Of a DNA stretch of 64,000 nucleotides, positions 46,001 to 55,800 are shown one piece after another. Both the position numbers and the translations under genes were made by a program. The stretch is taken from positions 248,001 through 312,000 of the forward strand of contig WTXG01000026.1 of assembly GCA_022496185.1 (NCBI GenBank), written 5' to 3'. The stretch's first letter is position 1. Every line of letters begins with the position of its first letter. This DNA is from Multifurca ochricompacta. Its lineage: Eukaryota; Basidiomycota; Agaricomycetes; Russulales; Russulaceae. The notes below the pieces were generated by a model. The model was given only the letters and a program-made list of their open reading frames with translations, was not told where the DNA came from and searched no databases.

Positions 46001-46557
46001 TGCTTTCTGGACTAACTCTGATGCTTTGGTGGCATAGCAGCATCCTGGGTCTTCTTCGTCTGTACTTGTGGCTCTCACTGTTGGGTGTCTGATCGCATAA
46101 TCATAACCTCTTGACATAATGATGGTGGGATATGAACCTTTATCCATTGTCGCATCAGCCCAGTTGATCTTTGGTTCAAATGCAGCAAGCCATGGATATC
46201 CCAGGATAAGGTCTTCTTCCCCTAGGTTGGTAATCAGGAAGCGAATGACCTTTGTTGTTTCCCCAACTTGGATGTTCAGGTCAGTGTAATGTGTGATCTT
46301 TCCAGCTCGATTGGCCATTCCATCAATATTCCAGATATTCTTTTCTTGGGGGAGGGCCAGTACCCCAGGCTTAAGGTCTTGATTAGTTGTGGACTAATAA
46401 AGTTGTCTGTGGCTCCAGAGTCCACTAAGATATCTTGGTCAGCCATCCTCTGTGTAGTCTCGAAATGAACTGGTATTTTTAATGATTTGAACCGACTAGT
46501 ATACACAGAGGTGACATGGAGTGCTCGTGCCCAGGCCGATGGGGTAGAGCTTAACAA
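43077..46557 (-). pseudogene. pol of gypsy D, broken
   Basis: Protease ILVDSGATDNF (about 46420), [14 protein letters not shown] (about 45395), RNase H FELEVDASHFANGAV (about 44940), integrase from about 44300 (CQANKINTHPK, DFIVKLPKSQGFD, STAYHPQMDGQ) and chromodomain YYLVKWKGFPDSDNSWEP (about 43150-43205), ending FHIQHPEAPRNA at 43077. Lesions: TGA at 45695 (KL*PVQDY), near 45341, 45257 and at 43821 (before TNQW), and a frameshift near 44750. The chromodomain may guide integration to modified chromatin, as known for chromoviruses. Confidence 0.88.
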
Positions 46558-48070
46558 AAATCCTTCTTTGCAAATGCCTTTTCTATGAGAATGGTGTGCA
46601 CTTCCTCACTCTCTTTCATCATATTCGCCCATATATCTTGGGCCTTTTCTTCCTTGGTGCATTTGTCTACAGCTGGTGGGTTATTGTGGACGGGGGCTAC
46701 AGGTGTGGTAGTTGCTTCCACAACTCATACTCCCTTCTTCAGGCAGTCTTGGGACATATGCCCCTGTCCTTTACAGTGGAAGCACCGCCCTTCCTTCATC
46801 AGCATTTGTCATTCATCTTCTGTGAGCATGGCTCTTGCCCTGACTCTATCGGCTGAGGTATCCATAGTGTTAGGATCCCTCTGGGCAGCATGCACTGGTT
46901 TGACTCCAAATGCCGTCTTCCATTGTTCTCTGGTCTTTCCCTTCTTTGTGTCAACTCCAAACCGAGTTTGGAAGTCAAGGTAATCCTGCTGCTGTCATCA
47001 AGCAGCATCGACCCATTCGTCCCAATCATGTGGGTGGTGGAACTGAATGATATTCTTGATGAGCGGGTTTGGCAATCCTTGAGAAAAGAGGTCTAAGGTT
47101 GCCTCTTCATCTGTATCATAACCCACTCGATTCGCCAGGCTCCGGAATTTCGCCACATAGGTGTCAAGGTCTCCCTTTTCCATCTGCAGGGATTTCAACT
47201 CCTGGGCTGCTTTCTGTTTTGCTTGTCCATCTGTGAACGCATCTTTGAACCTCTGGGCTATAGTCTCCCAAAGGCCTTTGCTGGTAGTATGGCGCCCACT
47301 TTCTACCTGCTCATTCAGCCATTCAAGTTGCTCCATTGTCCAGTCATCGACTGCATCACCCCTAATGAGCGATAGAAAGAGGTTGGTGCATTGGAAAGGA
47401 TTGACAATCTGGGCTACATCATGATTGAAGTTTTTGAACGTGGTGAACTCCAACATAAACTTCTTGCTTTGGGAGCGGTCTCCCATGAAGGTCTGGGGCA
47501 GGATTCCTGAGAGGCGTCCAGATGGTGGAGGGATGTTTGGGATAGCAGGGGAGGAGGAGGAGGAGGAGGAGTGGGGTCAGGGAGTTGGGCAGCAATGGTC
47601 AACATGTTTTGGTGGAATGGGGTGATGGTTTCAGAGGATTGTATCGATATCTGGGGAGTTGTCAAAGCAGGGGCTCTGAACGTGACAACCACCAGTGCAA
47701 CCAGGGGTGTAGGCAAAGCTAATACTGGTGTGTCTTCACTATTTTCTTTGACGTATTCTTCCAGTTCTGAGTCGGTGATGATTGCAGGTGGGTTCTCTCT
47801 CCACAGTCTGAGACCAAACTCTGGTGGAGCGGGAGCGGTAGTGACCCACGAATGTTTACTTTCCAAGTATTGGATACAATACCAGACTCTTTTCTCGTCA
47901 TTGTATTCTACCAGTTGGTATCTTCCGTCGTGATAGACATAGTATCCAAACTCAGATTCAAAGTCTTTCCAGACAGCAGAGCCAAGTGTCTGTTGTGAAA
48001 GATTATTCTCGTCTCTGCGTTCGATGAGCTCTTCTTTGAACAAGGTCTGACTGTGGCTGGTCGAAGCCAC
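46551..48070 (-). pseudogene. gag of gypsy D, broken
   Basis: N-terminal part 47414-48070 (ELIERRDENNLSQQ, WKDFESEFGYYVYHDGRYQ), core 46998-47486 (SKKFMLEFTTFKNFNHDVAQ), then knuckle CFHCKGQGHMSQDC near 46750-46790, ending KDFC-TAA at 46551. Frame changes near 47480 and TGA codons near 46995, 46808 and 46730 break it. The frame has no ATG before MLTIAAQLPDP, about 150 codons in; it opens with GTG-GCT, as in A and C. Confidence 0.8.
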
Positions 48071-48079
48071 GATGGGAGG

Positions 48080-48090
48080 AGACTCGACTT
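48080..48090 (-). promoter_or_regulatory. Primer-binding site of gypsy D (candidate self-primer)
   Basis: AAGTCGAGTCT on the sense strand, 2 nt inside the 5' LTR, exactly complementary to AGACTCGACTT in the same LTR (48316-48326). Confidence 0.65.
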
Positions 48091-48092
48091 GA

Positions 48093-48682
48093 TGTTACAT
48101 CCAGTGCAGGACGTTCTGCATGACTTGTGCGACAGCATATCGTTCGTAATCAGCTAAGAGACCAATAAGGCCTCTTGGAGTAAAGGGGGAAGAGTCAAAG
48201 TCAAAGGGGCTGTTCCCTATGACAATGTTGAGCGGACAGGTGTCAGAAACACTGAGACAGATGAGTCAAAGGTTCAAAGGGGGATGTCCAGAAGACAGGC
48301 ACCGATGTATTCAATAAGTCGAGTCTGGAGTCTACAATGTAGTTACAGCAGACTTATATACGTAATTGAGTGAGCATCTAAAGATAAGATAAATGGAGTC
48401 ATGTGGGCCCAAATATACAAAAGCGGATGGCGTAAAGCCGAGCTTCTGATAGGGAATTAAGTAAGTGTCCGGTCGTAAGGATAAGGATAAGAGATAAGAG
48501 ATAAGGGGTCAAACATGAGTACAGTGGCACAAACAGAGACAAAGACAGTCACAGGGAAGGGAGCAGGGCACATGATGGGTCCCAGGAGGGGGACGTGATC
48601 AAGAAATGTAGTGTAGGGGGAAGGGCAGGGTCATCATTAGGGATGGTGAAGAAAAGTGGGTTGCTAGGCAGGGGTCGTAACA
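48093..48682 (-). repeat. 5' LTR of gypsy D
   Basis: 590 nt, TGTTACATCC...GGTCGTAACA; partner of 40571-41160 and the right border of the element, followed by the ATTTT duplication. Confidence 0.92.
48316..48360 (-). promoter_or_regulatory. LTR core promoter and self-priming match, gypsy D
   Basis: TATATAAG (48353-48360, sense strand) with AGACTCGACTT starting 27 nt downstream, at the expected transcript 5' end. The match is perfect to the primer-binding site. Confidence 0.62.
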
Positions 48683-49020
48683 ATTTTGATTTCATCAATT
48701 ATGTTTTCTAAATGCAATCACAATTACATTAAGGCCTAAATAAAGCATCATATCTAGACTAATTGACAGCTGAATGGCCCAGTGCAGTATCAGCTTGCAT
48801 GTGTGCAAGATGCAACCACTTCTTGACAGAGTGTGGATTGTAACGGGTGCTTCTACCCCACACTTGCTATGTAGATAAGATAAGATGTAATGATTGTGGT
48901 AAAACTCAGTGGTGAAGATGTCCTAGTCAGAAGGCTACCCAGAACATGGAACTTAATGCATGCATAAGGCTTGAAGCAGTCAGAGGACTATGCCTTGCTA
49001 ATGCAGCAAGAGTAGACCTA
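48683..49020. other. hAT interior between gypsy D and the Tc1 element
   Basis: AT-rich, non-coding; 48840-49020 is homologous to about 37890-38070. Confidence 0.5.
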
Positions 49021-50613
49021 CAGTGGGTCAAAAAACTGTCCCAATGTTTGCACCATTTCTAGTATTCACTCTATAGCACCTCAGCATTTAGGAATCTGGT
49101 TATGGTGTGGCTGTATGTCTGAAAGCCCTGCTTCCTGGCTACCATGCCCAATTTGGATCAAAGAAATTGGCCATGATATAAGCATTTTATGATCAAATCA
49201 AATCAATCAATCATTGGGACAGTTTTTTGACCCACATTTAAAATCCACTATCTGCCCAATTACTCCTTTTTTTCACCCCTTTTTGCCTTGGTAACTCCTT
49301 GAATCCTTTTGGTCATCCTTTCTATAACCTTTTGCCATCATTCTGGTGCATTTTTATTCCACTCCTCCACCACCCTCTCCCACAACTCAGGTACCCCCTT
49401 GACTGGTTAAGATCCTTCTTCAGATCCACCCAGAGGTGTCCAATGGAGCTAATATTTCAAGGGATTGGGCTATCCATACCAGGTGTCAATATTCCTGTCT
49501 TAAAACTGCTGGCTTGCCTTCTTGGAATTGTGTTTTGGGTCATTGTCCTGCTGAAACATGCTTTCACCCTCCACCATTTCTTACTTTTCAAACCTTTCCA
49601 CCACTCTGCCATCCAAAATATCACAGTACTGGCATGGATTCATGATCCCCTAAACCCCTGTAAGCATTCCTAGTCCATTCCACCCCATACAAGACCAATA
49701 CCATAAGTTCTTCCTCCTCCATGCTTGACTGTCAGGGTGGTGGTTCTGTCAGAGAGTGGTTACCATGAAAATTGGACAGTGGATGACTGGAAAAGGATCC
49801 TGTGGTCAGGTGAGACTATAATGAACAGAATTGGTTCAGACAGAAGGAGCTACACTTGGAAAAATAAGGGAGAACCACCCTCTGACAGAACCACCACCCT
49901 GACAGTCAAGCATGGAGGAGGAAGAACTTATGGTATTGGTCTTGTATGGGGTGGAATGGACTAGGAATGCTTACAGGGGTTTAGGGGATCATGAATCCAT
50001 GCCAGTACTGTGATATTTTGGATGGCAGAGTGGTGGAAAGGTTTGAAAAGTAAGAAATGGTGGAGGGTGAAAGCATGTTTCAGCAGGACAATGACCCAAA
50101 ACACAATTCCAAGAAGGCAAGCCAGCAGTTTTAAGACAGGAATATTGACACCTGGTATGGATAGCCCAATCCCTTGAAATATTAGCTCCATTGGACACCT
50201 CTGGGTGGATCTGAAGAAGGATCTTAACCAGTCAAGGGGGTACCTGAGTTGTGGGAGAGGGTGGTGGAGGAGTGGAATAAAAATGCACCAGAATGATGGC
50301 AAAAGGTTATAGAAAGGATGACCAAAAGGATTCAAGGAGTTACCAAGGCAAAAAGGGGTGAAAAAAAGGAGTAATTGGGCAGATAGTGGATTTTAAATGT
50401 GGGTCAAAAAACTGTCCCAATGATTGATTGATTTGATTTGATCATAAAATGCTTATATCATGGCCAATTTCTTTGATCCAAATTGGGCATGGTAGCCAGG
50501 AAGCAGGGCTTTCAGACATACAGCCACACCATAACCAGATTCCTAAATGCTGAGGTGCTATAGAGTGAATACTAGAAATGGTGCAAACATTGGGACAGTT
50601 TTTTGACCCACTG
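49021..50613. mobile_element. Palindromic Tc1/mariner element
   Basis: Flanked by TA on both sides (49019-49020 and 50614-50615). The termini are CAGTGGGTCAAAAAACTGTC and its inverse. The arms 49021-49757 and 49877-50613 are inverted copies; the 124- to 125-codon antisense frames at 49299-49673 and 49961-50335 translate to identical proteins. The unique spacer is about 119 nt. Each arm holds an inner inverted copy of the terminus (about 49212-49235 in the left arm), so each arm end looks like a 215-nt MITE. The neighbouring sequence shows the empty site in copy R4 (GACCTATATTG near 38070). Confidence 0.85.
49725..50335 (+). pseudogene. Tc1-type transposase fragment
   Basis: Plus-strand reading gives WTVDDWKRILWSGET, WKNKGEPPSDRT and LTVKHGGGRTYG, the classic Tc1 region; WSGET replaces the usual WSDET, so the first catalytic Asp is Gly. 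After frame changes, DNDPKHNSKKA near 50090 holds the second Asp, and VEEWNKNAPE and MTKRIQGVTKAKRG form the C-terminus, with several stops between. The DNA-binding N-terminal half is missing. The left arm repeats the C-terminal part inverted. Inactive. Confidence 0.8.
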
Positions 50614-50615
50614 TA

Positions 50616-51564
50616 TCTACAATGTCCATTGCTGCATAGGGCAGCAACTACTTTGCATTGCGTGTGTGGACCAGGTCAGAATGGTCTGGACTCCTTCTTA
50701 TCTTATCTAAATCTAAGAAGGTCAACTTGCATAACACACACACCCTCAGGATGGCTTTCAAGCAGTCTGGGATGCCAAAAATGTCCAGGAAATTGACCAT
50801 CTGGTCCTTGGGTGGGCTGATCTGTCATGGTAAGGCAAAGCTGTAAGACTCCACCACATGGATGGAGGATCTATTTATTGCATCTTGGGGCCTCCTTAAT
50901 GCAGCAATCTCACCCTCATTTCCCAGTGGTCAACAGAAAATTGAGCATTGTCCTTGTTCTTTGGATTAAATTTTAATAATGGATACTTCTTGAAAATTGG
51001 AAGCATACCTGCTGTTGAGATGGGCCAGTAGCAACAAGATTGTTGGGGCTCCTGATCTTATGATTATGATAAGATAATCTAAAGTGTGTCAGATCATTGA
51101 TTCAGAGACATTGCACACAACACATTCTTTCTGTCTTGTCACATTTAAATAACTATATTTATTCTACTTATTGTCATGCTCCTCTGAGCAGTATAAAATG
51201 TTGCTACTCTGCATGCATTCACTTCAGTTTTGACCACATAAACTGAAGTGAGTATTAGTTAGTTTATCTTATCTCTTATCTTTACCATATTTAGCTAATA
51301 CTTATCTGCTATCTAAATAGGTAAAGATACTACTATAGTGGGGGAGTTTTGGTGGCTTAATGATAAGATTAAAGCTCATTCAGTCAGTGCTGTCCATGCC
51401 ATCTAATGCTGTCAACAGCCATTTTTTTTGATGGTTTGGATGGCATTTTCTGTACCCGTCCACCATCCGTCTTGACATTGACTTGAGCTTGGTACAGCAT
51501 GGGTATGGCAACCATACTATGGACCCATCCATACCGTGAGGTACAGGTACGGTGCACAGCCCTA
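50616..51564. other. Right part of the hAT element
   Basis: 50616-50790 matches 38445-38615. The rest is AT-rich with TATC/GATA words, then a GGATGG/GGTAC-rich subterminal region near 51420-51564. No transposase motif was recognised on either strand. Confidence 0.45.
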
Positions 51565-51849
51565 CCCTTATATACCCACAGGGGCCAGGGGAAATGGTCT
51601 GTGTGCACTGGGAATAAGTTCACAAGTGCCAGACAATAAACAGTGAGGGACATAGGCCATTGGCCAGAGGAGAATCACATGCTATGTAGGACATTACTAA
51701 GGTTATCACTAAGCTGCTGAGTGAATGAAAGAAAAGTGTAATAAAGATAGCATAAAAAGTCTGAAACTCCGGAATCTAATCTAATCTAATCTACAGCAGA
51801 AGCGAACCCCAGATGCCTGAAGCATCTCCAGACACATCTCATGTCAACA

Positions 51850-52897
51850 ATGAGAAGCAAAGCAAAGCACTGGATTCCTGGGGACTAGAGACTTGTAGTT
51901 ACAAGAGCTCAAGACTAAAGAAATAAGAGCTTGTGCTCTGTGGTTTAAATAAGAGAAACAAGAACTAATGACATATGAATAGACGACATTGTACACATTG
52001 AAGATGCTGCTGTGAGAGATCAAACAAGTGGAGATGAAGACTAGAAAAGAGGAGTAAAGGAGAAAAGCATTAACTGATGATTGTACAAGTAGATCACCTG
52101 ACCCGAAATCGTATATGGACGGCGGGTTAGTGGCGGGGGGCGGGGGCAGGGTTAACCCGGTGCACTAAGCTAAGAAAACACACTACACACACTTACATTT
52201 GTCCTACTTTGATATGTATGAAATGAAACATAAGGGAAGCTGTCAGCTGACTGCCAGGTGCACACTATATCCCCAGGGGGCTGCTTGCGAGAGAGTCCGA
52301 GATTTACACTGGGCAGTGAATCACCCCTCCCCGTTCCTTGTACCGCGTATCAATGTGCCTTCTAGTCCACCACGCTCAAAATCAAACTCAACACTACACT
52401 ATCCTGAACGCCGTTGCTTTCGAAACGTGCCGTTGTGAACCGGGCTTTTGTATCTGTCGCCGTGGATGTGTTGTATTTGGTTGTTTGCTGGTTTCGTGAT
52501 TCTACTTCATCATGAATGCACCTCGTCTGCCACAAGGATAATATTACCTCACAGAGTAACGTGCAGTGGTAGCCGTCCCTCTTTGAGCTTGATCCCTAAA
52601 TCCCAAAAGAAGAAAAGGTAGCTGAATACCATAAAAGGTAATATGATTACGACACGATCGAAAAAAAAAGAAACTCCGACAAAAATTTGGGATTATCGCA
52701 CGGGCGATTCGCTCGCTCGTTTGAGTGTGTGCGTCGCTGTCGCGCTTTCGAGTTGATCTTAATCTCTTTCTCTTTCTCTTTCTCTTTCTCTCTCCTCTCT
52801 ATCCTTTCTTCTCTCTTCTCTTTTTTCGTTTTTTTTCTTTTCTATCCTCTTCTCTCTCATCTACGCATCTTTCTGCTCCTCTTCATTCACGATCATC
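51850..52897. other. Right edge of the transposon cluster and importin promoter region
   Basis: 51850-52190 looks repeat-derived (AGCAAAGC words, GC-rich GGCGGGG block near 52120-52150). From about 52200 the sequence resembles unique host DNA. 52755-52870 is a strong pyrimidine tract (TTTCTC repeats) directly upstream of the importin start, a common core-promoter feature in fungi. No gene seen. Confidence 0.4.
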
Positions 52898-55800
52898 ATG
52901 GATGTATGCGCTCGTTATTGTCTTCTTTATCAATCAATTCCTCATCGTTCCTCTCTTTCTAGCCTACTTTCGTGCAAAATCTTCACAATCTCCTCCTTCA
53001 GTCGACCACTAATGACACTATTCAACTCAAAGCTGTAAGAATACAAGTTACTGCTCTGGCATCATCAAATCCTATCTCTCAATCAACGTTCTCTTCTTAG
53101 GCAACTGCTCAGCTCAACAAAGAATTCTACAAAGATCCAGCATGCATCCCCGCCCTCGCAAACATCATCGCAAATTCACAAGAGATCCCCGTTAGTGATA
53201 GCTCGCCTCGTGACTGAAACAAGCGCATACTTATCAAATTTCCCGTTACGGTAGGTCAGGCAACTCGCCGCCATTGAGTTGCGCAAGCGCGTATCTGTAA
53301 ATAGTGGCAATCTCTGGCTACAGGTCTCACAAGCAGATCGCGAACAGCTTAAAACTCAGCTGCCAGAGATTGTTCTTCGCGAATCAAAGCTCGTGCACTT
53401 CCTTCTCTATCTATAGTCCTCTGGCTAATTAGGCTTTTCTCTCTCTAGTTCCCTCGTTCGCCATTCTACCGCTCGCGTTATTGCCGCCATCGCAGGTATC
53501 GAGATACCTGTCGGTGGATGGCCTCAACTCCTTCCCTTCCTCCACGAAACTGCGACGTCTTCTCAATCAACCCATCGTGAAGTTGGCATCTATATCCTCT
53601 ATACTGTTCTCGAAACCATTGTCGAGGGTTTCCAGGAGCATCTCCAGAGTTTCTTCAAACTCTTCGAGAGACTCCTTCAGGACCCAGAGAGCGCCGAAGT
53701 TCGGGTGACAACTGTCAGGTGAGACATTCTTTGGTGTCGCGAACGCCCGGAATGTTGATTCGTTACTAGATCCCTGGGCACCGTCGCCCAATACATCGAT
53801 ACAGACGATAAGACTGACATTGTAAGTCCATTCAGACCCGTCTTCTTGGACTTCCACAGATCATGTTTTCAGAAATCTTTCCAAAACCTTCTGCCCCTTA
53901 TGATCCAAGTTCTTGCACAGACACTCGAGGCAGGAGACGAGGCCAATGCACGTCACCTCTTCGATGTGTTTGAAACCCTTCTCATTCTGGTGCGTGATCA
54001 CTCACTCTATTTTTTATTTATATCTTCGCCTCATATGCCTCTAGGAGATACCCCTGCTAAGTCAGCACATCCCTCAGCTAGTCCAGTTTTTCATCCAAGC
54101 GGGCTGTAATCGCAGTATCGATTCTGAGTTGCGCATCCTTGCGCTCAATGCGCTCAATTGGACTGTCCAATAGTGTGTTCCTCCTGTTAACTCCTGTTAA
54201 TCCCCGCTGACTTGAGATGTGTTCAGTAAAAAGTCAAAAATACAAAGCAATAGCCTGGCCGCTGCCATCTTGGATGGCCTCATGCCCATTACCACTGAAG
54301 AGGAGCCTGAGGATATCGATGATGATGCCCCTGCCCGCGCAAGTATATATATCCAACTATGTTGCTTGTCACTGATGAATACTTCAGTCTGCTCTGCGCA
54401 TTATCGATACTCTTGCTACCTCCCTTCCACCCACTCAAGTTTTCCCGGCTCTTCGTGCACAAATCCAGCAATACTTCTCGTCTACAGATAGCTCACATCG
54501 CAGGGGCGCCATGCTCGCGCTGGGTGTCTCTGTGGAAGGCTGTAGCGAGTATATGACGCCGCTGATGAGTCAAGTATGGCCAGTCATCGAGGCTGGTCTT
54601 CAAGATAGTGATCCTGGAGTACGGAGGGCAACGTGCGTCGCTGTCAGTTGCCTGTGCGAATGGCTCGAGGATGAATGTGTCTCGCGACATGCAGTGTTGG
54701 TCCCGGTGCGTGCCATACTTACCCTCGAATCAATCTACCTCTAATTTATGTCGCGCAGGCGATCATGGCGCTTGTTGCTGATCCTGCAACCCAAAGATCG
54801 GCATGTACTGCCCTTGACGCATTACTTGAAGTCCTCCATGACGTGATCGACCAATATCTTCCCCTTATTATGGAGCGTCTCTCTGGTTTACTGGAAACCG
54901 CGCCACTAAATGTTAAGGCTGTGGTGACGGGCGCGATCGGCAGCGCCGCGCATGCATCGAAAGATCAATTCACTCCATATTTCCAAGAGACCATGCACCG
55001 AATGCAGCATTTTCTCGTTCTCACTGGCGAAGGCGAAGAGATCGAGCTGCGCGGAATCACAATGGATACTGTGGGCACGTTCGCAGAAGCTGTCGGGAAA
55101 GATCTTTTCCGGCCGTACTACGAGCCGCTGATGAAGCAGGCCTTCCAAGGTATCGAGCTTGCCAGTGCACGCCTGCGGGAATGCAGTTTCCTCTTCTTCG
55201 GCGTCATGGCCAGTGTATTTGGGGAGGAGTTTTCGCCGTCGCTTCCAGCGGTGGTGCCGTCACTCATCGCGAGTCTAAAACAGGAAGAAAACGGTCAAGA
55301 GTTGCAGCCGCGTAAGTTTCACTTGTGCTGTGACCTGCCGCTATCACGCCCAACACATATTCACCTCCAACACATGATACAGTGACAGTGAGTGATGTCT
55401 CCGCGTTTGCGTCCGGCTCGTCGCCCGCAAACGCTATTTCCGTAGAAGACGGGACAGCTGGCGCCGAGGAGGTGGATATCGACTTGGATAAAGCTCTCGA
55501 CGTAAATAGCGCTGTCGCTGTTGAGAAAGAGATCGCCGCGGACACTCTCGGCACACTTTTTGCTTCCACGCGCGAGCACTTCCTTCCGTTTGTCGAACAA
55601 ACAGCGCTCGAGCTAATCGGGCTTCTACCACACTATTACGAGGGCATTCGCAAGTCTTCGACAGATTCTTTGCTCAAGATCATCCGTACCTTCTATGATC
55701 TCAGCGGGCAACCTGAATGGCAGCCTGGCGCCAACGTGGTACGTTGTCCTCGTCGCAAGGTGAATTTACGCTCAACGCTCACTTGCGTTGTCAATTCCAG

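Larger units (their letters stand above)
40571..48682 (-). mobile_element. Complete Ty3/gypsy chromovirus-type retrotransposon D
   Basis: 8112 nt with LTRs of 590 nt each (40571-41160 and 48093-48682) and a perfect 5-bp target duplication ATTTT (40566-40570 and 48683-48687). Order on the minus strand: 5' LTR, primer-binding site, gag, pol with chromodomain, third ORF, purine tract (AGAAGAGGGGGTGA), 3' LTR. It is inserted in the hAT element. The coding frames hold several CGA-to-TGA stops and a frameshift. LTR differences are all at CpG positions, so the insertion looks young. Confidence 0.93.
39922..51564. mobile_element. hAT-type DNA transposon with 8-bp duplication, carrying nested elements
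   Basis: The ends TAGGGCTGCGCACC (39922) and GGTGCACAGCCCTA (51551-51564) are inverted repeats of the hAT type. CCCTTATA flanks both (39914-39921 and 51565-51572), an 8-bp target duplication as expected for hAT. Without gypsy D and the Tc1 element the body is about 1.9 kb. I see no transposase, so it is probably non-autonomous. The interior shares AT-rich blocks, inverted, with R1. Confidence 0.8.
39801..51849 (-). repeat. Copia LTR split by an 11.6-kb hAT insertion
   Basis: The left piece 39801-39921 and right piece 51573-51849 join into one LTR of about 390-400 nt ending CATGTCAACA. Left of it, 39786-39800 is again the copia primer-binding site (GGGCCCATAACC on the plus strand), so this was a 5' LTR of another copy whose body is gone; 39724-39785 may be remaining leader. 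Confidence 0.72.

Noticed and set aside
49299..49673. Frame translated identically at 49961-50335
   Set aside because: It is the antisense of the transposase C-terminal region in both palindrome arms, not a gene.
52687..53012. Plus-strand frames in the CT-rich stretch before importin
   Set aside because: Low-complexity shadows across the importin leader and first introns; the splice model from ATG 52898 explains the sequence better.
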